Source: an uncultured Christensenella sp. (GTDB taxonomy: Bacteria; Bacillota; Clostridia; Christensenellales; UBA1750). Taken from it: a stretch of DNA of 44,557 bases. Below, piece after piece: positions 9,522-16,612 of the stretch. The translations under genes and the position numbers were made by a program. The notes below the pieces were generated by a model that was not told the DNA's origin, made no database searches, and was given only the letters and a program-made list of their open reading frames with translations. Within the stretch, counting starts at the first letter, position 1. Every line of letters begins with the position of its first letter. The stretch covers positions 1-44,557 of the forward strand of contig CAOKIU010000013.1 in the NCBI GenBank assembly GCA_948468595.1. Reading direction: 5' to 3'.

Positions 9522-10547
9522 ATGGTTAAGGTTGGTATTAACGGTTTCGGCCGTATCGGCCGCCTGGCGTTCCGTCAGATGTTCGACACCGAGGGCTACG
9601 AAGTTGTCGCCATCAACGATCTGACCAGCCCCAAGATGCTGGCGCACCTGCTCAAGTACGATACGGCGCAGGGCTCTTTCTGCGGCAAGATGGGCGAGAA
9701 TAAGCACACGGTCGAAGCCACCGAGGATTCCATCATCGTCGATGGCAAGGAGATCAAGATCTACGCCATCAAGGACGCCAAGGAGTGCCCCTGGGGTGAG
9801 CTGAATGTGGATGTCGTGCTGGAGTGCACGGGCTTCTACACCAGCAAGGAAAAGTCCATGGCGCACATCGCCGCCGGCGCCAAGAAGGTTGTCATCTCCG
9901 CGCCCGCGGGCAACGACCTGAAGACCATCGTCTACTCCGTCAACGAGAAGAACCTGACCGCTGAGGACCAGGTTATTTCCGCGGCTTCCTGCACCACCAA
10001 CTGCCTGGCCCCGATGGCGGACACGCTGAACAAGAACTACCCCATCGTCTCGGGCATCATGACCACCGTGCACGCCTACACCGGCGACCAGATGATCCTG
10101 GACGGCCCGCAGCGCAAGGGTGACCTGCGCCGTGCCCGCGCCGGCGCGCAGAACATCGTGCCCAACAGCACCGGTGCTGCCAAGGCCATCGGCCTGGTCA
10201 TTCCGGAGCTCAACGGCAAGCTGATCGGCTCTGCCCAGCGCGTGCCCGTGCCCACCGGCTCCACCACCATCCTGGTTGCGGTTGTCAAGGGCAAGGACAT
10301 CACCAAGGACAGCATCAACGCCGCCATGAAGGCCGCCGCTTCCGAGTCCTTCGGTTACACCGAGGAGCAGATCGTCTCTTCCGACGTCATCGGCATGAAG
10401 TTCGGCTCTCTGTTTGATGCTACCCAGACCATGGTCGCCAAGATCGACGACGACACCTATCAGGTGCAGGTCGTGTCCTGGTACGACAACGAGAACAGCT
10501 ACACCAGCCAGATGGTCCGCACCATCAAGTACTTCGCGGAGCTGTAA
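9522..10547 (+). CDS. gap: Glyceraldehyde-3-phosphate dehydrogenase
   Basis: This NAD-dependent glycolytic enzyme oxidises glyceraldehyde 3-phosphate to 1,3-bisphosphoglycerate in the cytoplasm. The 341 residues begin with the dinucleotide-binding fingerprint [11 protein letters not shown] (4-14). The catalytic motif SCTTN has Cys157. [10 protein letters not shown] and the closing [13 protein letters not shown] are family-typical. It stands alone between its own promoter and a strong terminator. The NADH it makes is a plausible substrate for the hydrogenase encoded further on; that link is metabolic inference. Confidence 0.97.
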   Translation: MVKVGINGFGRIGRLAFRQMFDTEGYEVVAINDLTSPKMLAHLLKYDTAQGSFCGKMGENKHTVEATEDSIIVDGKEIKIYAIKDAKECPWGELNVDVVLECTGFYTSKEKSMAHIAAGAKKVVISAPAGNDLKTIVYSVNEKNLTAEDQVISAASCTTNCLAPMADTLNKNYPIVSGIMTTVHAYTGDQMILDGPQRKGDLRRARAGAQNIVPNSTGAAKAIGLVIPELNGKLIGSAQRVPVPTGSTTILVAVVKGKDITKDSINAAMKAAASESFGYTEEQIVSSDVIGMKFGSLFDATQTMVAKIDDDTYQVQVVSWYDNENSYTSQMVRTIKYFAEL

Positions 10548-10564
10548 TCGCATCCGAAATCAGA

Positions 10565-10595
10565 AAAAAGCGCCGCCCATTGGGCAGCGCTTTTT
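10565..10595 (+). terminator. Intrinsic terminator of gap
   Basis: A stem AAAAAGCGC-GCCC/GGGC-GCGCTTTTT, with a mismatch inside and loop ATT, ends in a run of five T. It lies 17 bases after the gap stop. Confidence 0.85.
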
Positions 10596-10638
10596 CATAG
10601 CGTGAGGCAGACAACAACTAAGAAAGGAGAGAAAAGAC

Positions 10639-10782
10639 ATGATTTGGGTATGCACGCGGTGCGGCTATGAGGTTGAGTCCGAACAGCGCCCGGACCTTTG
10701 CGCCATGTGTTATGCGGCCATGCACCACATGGTTCCAAAGAAAGTGGAGAGCGAAGAAAAGCCGGAAGAGAAGAAGGACTGA
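10639..10782 (+). CDS. Rubredoxin-like zinc-ribbon small protein
   Basis: This 47-residue protein is too short for usual ORF cut-offs. It has two CxxC pairs, CTRCGY near residue 5 and LCAMCY near residue 22, which together form a rubredoxin or zinc-ribbon knuckle site. An acidic and basic tail rich in Lys and Glu follows (about 35-47). AGAAAGGAGAG lies just upstream of ATG 10639, and a strong terminator follows 7 bases after the stop, so it looks like a real single-gene unit. It resembles the C-terminal domain of the nearby rubrerythrin but lacks the ferritin-like part. The function is unknown. Confidence 0.8.
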   Translation: MIWVCTRCGYEVESEQRPDLCAMCYAAMHHMVPKKVESEEKPEEKKD

Positions 10783-10789
10783 CAATGCA

Positions 10790-10817
10790 CCCCCTCGCAA
10801 GCGCGAGGGGGTTTTTT
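10790..10817 (+). terminator. Intrinsic terminator of the zinc-ribbon gene
   Basis: A perfect 9-bp stem, CCCCCTCGC/GCGAGGGGG, closes on AAGC and is followed by six T. Confidence 0.92.
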
Positions 10818-10824
10818 CTGCCGT

Positions 10825-11613
10825 TTATTTCGTCCCGCTGTCCGAGGGTATGACGCGGCCTTGCAGCTTGTTGAGCGTGCGCTCCACGGCGTCCTTGCTC
10901 TCGCCCCAGGGCTTGTCCTGATTGCGATAGTCAAACTTGAGCGTGAACCACTCCAGGTCCTTTTCCACGCGCTGTAGGTTGCTGCGCTGCAAATCCAACA
11001 GGGTTTGGACGAACTCCATCTGCGTTGCGCCGGACAGGCAGCGCGCCGCCGCGCGCAGCAGGCGGGGATAGTGGCGCAGGCACACGCCCTTGGAGGCGGC
11101 AAAGGTGGCGCGGAAGGACTCGTCCTTTTTATAGAGATGGCACAGGGTCTCAAGGTAGCGCGCCATGGTGCTTTCCATGCGCTCGCAGATGAAACAGGTG
11201 TCGCTGCGGCCCTCCGCATGGGCGGAAAGGGCCTCCAACTGTTTGTAAAAGGGCGAGGACTTGGTCGCGCTGGAGGCCGCGCGCGCGACGGGATTGCGCT
11301 TTTTCTCCGCCTCCATCGCCTTTTTTAGCGCCGCTTCCTCCTTTTGGAGGGAGGCCATGACGTCCTTTAGGTGTGTGTGCGTCATCAGCGCCAGACTCAG
11401 TCGATTTTGCGCGCCGTACATGAGGCTGAAGTGCCGGGCGCAAAAGCCCTTTTCATTGGTCATCACGCGCGTGTCCGGCTCCATCATCGCCCCGCCCAGC
11501 GCCACGTCCAGGAACTGCTTTTCCAGGGCGTCCTCCAGCGTGCAAAGGGGGCATTCGCCGTTTTCCCGATAGGCGTCCAGAATGGGAATGGTATCCAGGT
11601 GAACCTGCGGCAT
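10825..11613 (-). CDS. DUF6062-like protein with duplicated CxxC/CxRH site
   Basis: This is a 262-residue protein of unknown function that resembles the clostridial DUF6062 family; that assignment is from memory. It is visibly two repeats. The first has CPLC (Cys21, Cys24) and GFCARH (Cys58, His61). The second has CFIC (Cys140, Cys143) and GVCLRH (Cys178, His181), with 33-34 residues between the pairs in both. Each looks like a four-ligand metal site, probably zinc or an Fe-S cluster. An Ala/Lys-rich helical linker (about 85-115) joins them. No signal or membrane segment is seen. ATG 11613 is chosen because GGGGAGG precedes it; the longer frame lacks support. Confidence 0.72.
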   Translation of the reverse strand: MPQVHLDTIPILDAYRENGECPLCTLEDALEKQFLDVALGGAMMEPDTRVMTNEKGFCARHFSLMYGAQNRLSLALMTHTHLKDVMASLQKEEAALKKAMEAEKKRNPVARAASSATKSSPFYKQLEALSAHAEGRSDTCFICERMESTMARYLETLCHLYKKDESFRATFAASKGVCLRHYPRLLRAAARCLSGATQMEFVQTLLDLQRSNLQRVEKDLEWFTLKFDYRNQDKPWGESKDAVERTLNKLQGRVIPSDSGTK

Positions 11614-11643
11614 AGTCGTTCCTCCCCGTGTTTGTTGAGATTG

Positions 11644-11672
11644 AGTATAGCGCACCGGGCGCGATTTCGCAA
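11644..11672 (-). promoter_or_regulatory. Promoter of the DUF6062-like gene
   Basis: On the minus strand TTGCGA (11667-11672) and TATACT (11644-11649) are 17 bases apart. The start codon lies about 30 bases downstream. Confidence 0.65.
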
Positions 11673-11730
11673 CCGCGATTCTATCCCGGAGGGAGCGCAC
11701 ATAGCCTGTACAAACAGGAGGTGTGCGGCG

Positions 11731-12633
11731 TTGAAAAGAAGGATGGGTAGCAGCAGTTACAAGACGCACTATACGAGCCGGCGGCGGCGGAGCGGCGGTG
11801 GCGGCGGGGCCAAATGGCTGGCGGTCCTGGCGGTGGCGGGGCTGATTGTCTACGTCGCCCTGGCCATGGGCCTGGGCAACGTCATCCATGACCGGTTCCT
11901 GGCCCCGGAGGAGCCCGGGGAGGACGAGCTGACGGACGCGACGCCCCAGCCCACCCAGGCGCTCTCCAGCGAGATCACCGAGACGGTGGCCTTCCCCAGG
12001 ATAGAGGTTTACGCGCTATCGGCGGGAAGTTATCCCAGCAGGGCGGAGGCGCAGAAAAACGCCCTGCTCTTTGCCGCGCGCGGCGGGGCGGGATACGTGG
12101 AGGAGGGCGACGAATACCAGGTCCTTCTTTCCGCCTACAACAGCCGCAAGGCCTGTGAAACCGTGGCGGAGAAGCTGGGGGACGAGGAGAACATCGCGGC
12201 CCAGGTGGTGGCGCTTGCGGCCGACGCGGTGGAGCTGAAGCTGACGGCGCAGGCGCAGCGCATCGACGGCATTCGGGACGCCTTTGCCATTTGGCAGCAG
12301 ACCACGCAGATGCTCTCCGATCTTTGGCAGGACGTGGACAGCGGCGTGTGCTCGGCGCAGCAGGCGAAAAAGCGCGTGAGCGACCAGCGTGAAAAGCTGA
12401 AGGAGACGATGGATACGGCGTTTTCCGACGCGCTGATTCAAGGCCAGGCCACGGCGCTGGACGGCTTATACGGCGTGTTGCAGGCGACGCTTCAGGGCTT
12501 GGACGCGATTGCTGTCGAAGAAGCGGAAAATGTACTGGAAGTTTCGTCGAAAATAAAGTATACTGAAATCAGCAGTTTAACTGAATACCAATCCTACGTG
12601 GAGGCGCTCAAAGCGCAAATGCAGGAGGAATAG
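11731..12633 (+). CDS. Membrane-anchored SPOR-domain protein
   Basis: This 300-residue protein has a basic, Gly/Arg-rich cytoplasmic start, one membrane segment (about 28-47) and an extracytoplasmic part. A SPOR-like domain (about 90-165, with YALSAGSYPSRAEAQKNA and YQVLLSAYNSRKACE) follows. The rest is helical, about 170-300, and of unknown function. SPOR domains bind denuded glycan strands at division or sporulation septa. The TTG start at 11731 follows AGGAGGTG (11716-11723); ATG 11743 is an alternative. It ends only 8 bases before the DRTGG gene, so it probably leads the hydrogenase-sensor operon, though a functional link to hydrogen metabolism is not evident. Confidence 0.75.
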   Translation: MKRRMGSSSYKTHYTSRRRRSGGGGGAKWLAVLAVAGLIVYVALAMGLGNVIHDRFLAPEEPGEDELTDATPQPTQALSSEITETVAFPRIEVYALSAGSYPSRAEAQKNALLFAARGGAGYVEEGDEYQVLLSAYNSRKACETVAEKLGDEENIAAQVVALAADAVELKLTAQAQRIDGIRDAFAIWQQTTQMLSDLWQDVDSGVCSAQQAKKRVSDQREKLKETMDTAFSDALIQGQATALDGLYGVLQATLQGLDAIAVEEAENVLEVSSKIKYTEISSLTEYQSYVEALKAQMQEE

Positions 12634-12641
12634 GAGGGCCT

Positions 12642-12995
12642 ATGGTTATACGGAGGATCGCGGAGCTATTGGACGCGCAGGTCGTGCTGGGCGCGGACAA
12701 GCTGGACCTGGATGTCGGGGCGGCGTTTAGCTCCGACATGATGAGCGACGTGCTGGCCTATGTCACCGGCGGCACAGTACTGCTGACGGGAATGGTCAAT
12801 GAACACGTCATCCGCACGGCGGAAATGGTGGACCTGGAGTGCATTGTGTTCGTGCGCGGCAAGGTGCCGACAAAAGAGATCATCGACTTGGCCGAGGAAA
12901 ACGGCATGGTGCTCATGACAACGGCGCACACGCTCTATGTGACCAGCGGCATTTTGTATTCCAATGGTCTTGAGGGCATTGGAAGGAGGGAATGA
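12642..12995 (+). CDS. DRTGG-domain protein, first copy
   Basis: This 117-residue protein matches the small DRTGG-type proteins found next to [FeFe]-hydrogenase genes in Clostridia. The core is LAYVTGGTVLLTGMVNEHVIRTAEMVDLECIVFVRGK in pieces, ending in a conserved helix TAHTLYVTSGILYSNGL. The DRTGG domain is otherwise known from phosphotransacetylase and CBS proteins, where it is probably a regulatory ligand-binding fold. AGGAGGG precedes the ATG. It is followed after 3 bases by the RsbW-like gene, so the two are almost certainly co-translated. A second copy lies at 14794. Confidence 0.8.
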   Translation: MVIRRIAELLDAQVVLGADKLDLDVGAAFSSDMMSDVLAYVTGGTVLLTGMVNEHVIRTAEMVDLECIVFVRGKVPTKEIIDLAEENGMVLMTTAHTLYVTSGILYSNGLEGIGRRE

Positions 12996-12998
12996 GGT

Positions 12999-13421
12999 AT
13001 GCCGCTAATTGCAGAGATTTTTGAGGTTCAAAAGGACGACTTTGTCGCCGCGGGTGAGGCCTCGGCCAAGATTAAGCGCACGCTGAAAAAGCTGGGCGTG
13101 GGCAGCGAGGTGATTCGCCGCATCGCGGTTTGCGCCTACGAGGTGGAGCTGAATTTGATCATCCACTCCCTGGGCGGGACGATTGATTTTTCAGTGACCC
13201 AGGAGCGTGTGACGCTGGTGGTAAAGGACGTAGGACCGGGCATACCCAATGTGGATTTGGCCATGCGCGAGGGTTGGTCCACCGCGCCGGAGTCGGTGCG
13301 CATGATGGGCTTTGGCGCGGGCATGGGCCTGCCCAATATGAAGCGCAATGCGGACGAATTCGACATCCACTCCGAAATGGGCGTGGGCACCGAGATTACG
13401 ATGAAATTCAACATTAAATAG
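12999..13421 (+). CDS. RsbW/SpoIIAB-like HATPase, possible serine kinase or anti-sigma factor
   Basis: This is a 140-residue single-domain ATPase of the GHKL fold. The N-box has Glu48, Asn52 and His56 in YEVELNLIIHS. The G1 box reads DVGPGIPNVDLAM (77-89), and the G2 box reads GFGAGMGLPNMKRNAD (104-119). No phospho-acceptor histidine domain is present, so it resembles the RsbW/SpoIIAB serine kinases and anti-sigma factors rather than a full sensor kinase. No anti-anti-sigma partner or PP2C phosphatase is seen in the window. Its position between DRTGG and HydS suggests it relays the HydS signal; that is inference. Confidence 0.85.
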   Translation: MPLIAEIFEVQKDDFVAAGEASAKIKRTLKKLGVGSEVIRRIAVCAYEVELNLIIHSLGGTIDFSVTQERVTLVVKDVGPGIPNVDLAMREGWSTAPESVRMMGFGAGMGLPNMKRNADEFDIHSEMGVGTEITMKFNIK

Positions 13422-13471
13422 GAGCGCCCGCTCTTCCTTTGATCGAACAGAGAGAAAGGGGGAGGGGAAAA

Positions 13472-14779
13472 ATGGAGCGGCCGACCTATTATCACTCGGT
13501 GATGCTCGTCAAGGAAAAGTGCAAGGGGTGCACCACGTGTTTAAAGCACTGCCCCACCGAGGCCATCCGCGTCTACGGAGGCACCGCCCACATCATCAAG
13601 GAGCGGTGCATCGACTGCGGCGCGTGCATCAAGCGCTGTCCCTACCATGCCAAGGTGGCGGTGACAGAGCCGTTTAAGAGAATTCAGGACTTTAAGATCA
13701 AAGTGGCGCTGCCGGCGCCCACCCTCTACGGCCAGTTCAAGGGCCTTTCCGACATCGGACGGCTGCTGGACGCATTGATTGCCATTGGGTTTGACGACGT
13801 ATACGAGGTGGCGCGGGGGGCGGAATACGTCTCCCAGGAGGTCGCGCGGCGCGTCGCGGGACGCAAGGTACACAACGGCATGCCGCTGATCTCCTCGGCC
13901 TGTCCCGCCATTGTGCGGCTGATTCAGGTGCGCTTTCCCGAACTGCTGGACAACGTGGTGGACGTCATTTCCCCCATGGAGGCGGCGGCAGTGGCCGCGC
14001 GCCGGCGCGTGTGCCAGAACATGAGCGCCCAGCCCGGCGACGTGGGCATCTTCTTCCTGACGCCCTGTCCCGCAAAGATGACGGAGGTGCGCGCCCCGCA
14101 GGCGCTCAGGCACTCCAATGTAGACGGGGTGATCTCCATCATGGACGTCTACGGCATGCTCAACGCCCAGATCAAAAAGGCGCGGCATTTCCCTTACTTG
14201 CAGCATGCGGGCGCGCTGGGCGTGGCCTGGGCGCAGACGGGCGGGGAGATGATCGCCGTGGGTGAGGAGAACAGCCTTGCCGTGGACGGCATTGAAAACG
14301 TGATACAGGTGCTGGAGAGCATCGAAAACGGGGACCTATCGGACCTGGACTACTTCGAGGGCTTGGCCTGTGTGGGCGGGTGCCTGGGCGGGCCGCTGAC
14401 GTTCGAAAACACCTACGTGGCCAAGAACCGGCTGCGCAAGCTGACCGAGCGGCTGCCCAAGGTCCAGGCCCCGGAGGGCGAGGAGCGGGAGCTGGACAGA
14501 GAGGATCTGCGCACGCAGCAGCTGCTCCAGCCCAATCCCGCCATGCAGCTGGACGGGGATTTCTCTGTGGCGCTGCAAAAGATGGAGCGCATCGAGCAGG
14601 TGCTGGCCGACCTGCCGGGCCTGGACTGCGGCTCCTGCGGGTCGCCCTCCTGCCGGGCGCTGGCCGAGGACGTGGTGCTGGGATTCGCGGTGGAGCTGGA
14701 TTGCATTTTCAAGCTCAAGCAGAAGATCCAGCAGATGTCCAAACAGATGGTGGATTTGTCCGAAACGACGAGAAGATAA
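13472..14779 (+). CDS. HydS-type putative sensory [FeFe]-hydrogenase
   Basis: This 435-residue protein probably senses hydrogen or redox state rather than producing hydrogen in bulk. Two [4Fe-4S] ferredoxin sites come first (Cys17/20/23/27 and 46/49/52/56). The H-domain (about 75-325) keeps the four H-cluster cysteines: Cys144 in SSACPAI, Cys199 in TPCPAKMTE, and Cys300 and Cys304 in EGLACVGGC. Ala143 replaces the cysteine that relays protons in catalytic enzymes, a change reported for sensory hydrogenases. A C-terminal FeS domain (Cys386/389/394/411) is followed by a short helix (about 412-432). There is no PAS or phosphatase domain. It starts behind GGGGGAGG, between the RsbW-like and second DRTGG genes. 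An inactive maturation or scaffold role cannot be excluded. Confidence 0.88.
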   Translation: MERPTYYHSVMLVKEKCKGCTTCLKHCPTEAIRVYGGTAHIIKERCIDCGACIKRCPYHAKVAVTEPFKRIQDFKIKVALPAPTLYGQFKGLSDIGRLLDALIAIGFDDVYEVARGAEYVSQEVARRVAGRKVHNGMPLISSACPAIVRLIQVRFPELLDNVVDVISPMEAAAVAARRRVCQNMSAQPGDVGIFFLTPCPAKMTEVRAPQALRHSNVDGVISIMDVYGMLNAQIKKARHFPYLQHAGALGVAWAQTGGEMIAVGEENSLAVDGIENVIQVLESIENGDLSDLDYFEGLACVGGCLGGPLTFENTYVAKNRLRKLTERLPKVQAPEGEERELDREDLRTQQLLQPNPAMQLDGDFSVALQKMERIEQVLADLPGLDCGSCGSPSCRALAEDVVLGFAVELDCIFKLKQKIQQMSKQMVDLSETTRR

Positions 14780-14793
14780 GGGGGATAAGACGG

Positions 14794-15144
14794 ATGACGG
14801 TTGCGGAGATCAAGGACGCGCTGGGGGCCGAGGTGCTGGGCGGCGAGGTGGATCTGACGGGCGAGGTCAGCAGCGCCTATGTGTGCGACCTGCTTTCCTG
14901 GGTCATGGCCAAGGGCGCGCAGGGAACGGCATGGGTGACGGTGATGAACCACTTGAACGTCATTGCGGTGGCGACGCTGCTGGACATGGCCTGCGTGATC
15001 CTGCCGGAGGAAATCAAGGTGGAGAAGGAGACGCTGGATAAGGCGGTGGAGGAGGGCGTGCCGGTGCTCTCCTGCAAAAAGACGGCCTATGAAATCGCGG
15101 GGATTCTCTACGGCCTGGGCCTGCCCAACCCCGTAAAGGGATGA
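14794..15144 (+). CDS. DRTGG-domain protein, second copy
   Basis: This 116-residue protein is clearly related to the product of 12642-12995. It keeps the same order: VAEIKDALGAEVLGG, VCDLLSWVMAKGAQGTAWVTV, then the terminal helix TAYEIAGILYGLGLP. It lacks the VTGG part of the first copy, so the two have diverged. AGGGGGAT lies upstream of ATG 14794. The stop overlaps the PHP-gene start by four bases (ATGA), which points to translational coupling. It may bind a nucleotide or pair with the HATPases; neither is shown. Confidence 0.78.
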   Translation: MTVAEIKDALGAEVLGGEVDLTGEVSSAYVCDLLSWVMAKGAQGTAWVTVMNHLNVIAVATLLDMACVILPEEIKVEKETLDKAVEEGVPVLSCKKTAYEIAGILYGLGLPNPVKG

Positions 15145-15860
15145 AGTGCGCGGTAGACCTGCATCTGCACTCGTGCGTATCGCCCTGCGCGGACGACGAC
15201 ATGACGCCCAACAACATCGTGGGCATGGCCTATATAAAGGGCCTGGATGTCATCGCCGTGACCGACCACAACGCAACGGACAACCTGCCGGCGGTGGCGA
15301 AAGTGGCCAGGGAGATGAACGTGTGCCTGTTGCCGGGAATCGAGGTGACCTCAAGGGAAGAGGTGCACATCCTCTGCTACTTCAGGGGCGTGGAGGACGC
15401 CGTGCGCTTTGGGAATTCCATCTACGATCATCTGCCGCCCCTTGCCAACAACCGGGCGATCTTTGGCAATCAACTGGTGATGGACGAAGAGGACTGCGCG
15501 GTGGGGGAGAAGGAGAAGCTGCTGATTCAGGCCACGGACCTTTCCATTGCGGAGATCGACGGCCTTTGCCAGCGCGCGGGCGGGCTGTGCGTGGCGGCGC
15601 ACATCAACCGTTCCTCCAACTCCCTGCTGGGCAACCTGGGGTTCCTGCCCAAGCAGCCGGTCTTTGCGGCGCTGGAGGTCTACCGCGCCGCGCCGGCGCC
15701 TGCCGTGGAGACGGGGAGCTACAAAATCCTCTACGCCTCCGACGCGCACCGGCTGGGCGACATTTCGGAGCGGGAGTTCTTCCTGGACCTGCCCGAGCGC
15801 AGCGCCGAAGCGCTGTTCGACTATCTGAAGGCATGCAAGGCGCGCGTGGCACATGATTGA
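15141..15860 (+). CDS. PHP-domain metal-dependent phosphoesterase
   Basis: This 239-residue protein has the polymerase-and-histidinol-phosphatase fold. The metal ligands appear in order: DLHLHS (6-11), VTDHNATDN (near 41), GIEVTSREEVHIL (near 67), AAHINRS (near 154), and YASDAHRLGD near the C-terminus. Such proteins hydrolyse phosphoesters, and the substrate here is unknown. The family is regularly found in hydrogenase-sensor clusters, so removal of a phosphate signal or hydrolysis of a small messenger is a fair guess. It ends the first half of the cluster and is followed by a 236-base AT-rich gap. Confidence 0.85.
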   Translation: MKCAVDLHLHSCVSPCADDDMTPNNIVGMAYIKGLDVIAVTDHNATDNLPAVAKVAREMNVCLLPGIEVTSREEVHILCYFRGVEDAVRFGNSIYDHLPPLANNRAIFGNQLVMDEEDCAVGEKEKLLIQATDLSIAEIDGLCQRAGGLCVAAHINRSSNSLLGNLGFLPKQPVFAALEVYRAAPAPAVETGSYKILYASDAHRLGDISEREFFLDLPERSAEALFDYLKACKARVAHD

Positions 15861-15867
15861 TTATTAA

Positions 15868-15922
15868 TTAACATATATTGTTAAGGCGATGTCGGGAATA
15901 AAAGATATGATAACAATATATG
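15868..15922. promoter_or_regulatory. Inverted repeats upstream of the hydCBA genes
   Basis: A perfect 12-base inverted repeat, CATATATTGTTA (15872-15883) and TAACAATATATG (15911-15922), flanks 27 bases. A second one, TTAACA-TATAT-TGTTAA, overlaps the left arm (15868-15884). It is the most AT-rich part of the region and lies in the only sizeable gap of the cluster. It could be an operator or hairpin controlling the catalytic genes. The halves resemble the TTGTTAA half-site of clostridial Rex but are not in the standard Rex arrangement. The rest of the gap to 16096 holds no gene and no promoter I can fix. Confidence 0.5.
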
Positions 15923-16096
15923 GAATTGGTCGGAATTAGCGTGTGCAAACTCCATGTAAAATCCTTCAGAACGCGCGAAATACCATTAAATACCCGATGC
16001 ATTTTGACGAAAAGTGTGTTAAAATTGCAAAGAATGGCACTGATAAAAAATTGTCATGCAGAAAAATTAACATCGAAACAAGGGGGTCGAAGGTCA

Positions 16097-16576
16097 ATGT
16101 CTTGCAATTGCTGCGGCAAAGATCAGGAAAAGTATCAGCAACTTCAGGCGGTCATCGACGCGAAAAAGGGCACAAAGGGAGCCCTGATGCCCGTGATGCA
16201 GGAGGCGCAGAGCATCTTCGGGTATCTGCCCAAGGAAGTGCAGCTCTTCATCGCCGAGGGGCTGGGCGTGACGCTGAGCGAGGTGTTCGGCGTGGCCACG
16301 TTCTACGCGCAGTTCGTGCTGGAGCCTCAGGGCGAGCACGTCATCGGCGTGTGCTTGGGCACGGCCTGCTACGTCAAGGGTTCTCAGGCGGTGCTGGACC
16401 GGCTGAGCGAGGAATTGGATGTTCCGGTGGGCAAGACCACCAAGGACGGCAAGTTCACCCTCAACGCCACCCGCTGCCTGGGCGCATGCGGTCTGGCGCC
16501 GGTTATGATGATCGGGGATGAGGTTTACGGACGGCTGACGCCGGACGAGATCCCCGCGATCCTGGCCAAGTACTAA
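16097..16576 (+). CDS. hydC: HydC/NuoE-like [2Fe-2S] subunit of the hydrogenase
   Basis: This 159-residue thioredoxin-like [2Fe-2S] protein is the small subunit that passes electrons within the trimeric NADH-linked hydrogenase. Cluster ligands are Cys86 and Cys91 (GVCLGTAC), then Cys127 and Cys131 (TRCLGACGLAP). The helical N-terminal part (about 10-60) contains LMPVMQEAQSIFGYLP, typical of NuoE. The first residues MSCNCCGK carry three extra cysteines. AGGGGGTCGAAGG precedes the ATG. It heads the catalytic operon. Confidence 0.92.
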   Translation: MSCNCCGKDQEKYQQLQAVIDAKKGTKGALMPVMQEAQSIFGYLPKEVQLFIAEGLGVTLSEVFGVATFYAQFVLEPQGEHVIGVCLGTACYVKGSQAVLDRLSEELDVPVGKTTKDGKFTLNATRCLGACGLAPVMMIGDEVYGRLTPDEIPAILAKY

Positions 16577-16612
16577 AAGAGAAGCGCTGACTTGGGGAGG
16601 AGGGAGTACCGG

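Noticed and set aside
15878-15916. A canonical Rex operator
   Set aside because: TTGTTAA and ATAACAA half-sites exist but are 24 bases apart rather than 4, so only a general inverted repeat is claimed.
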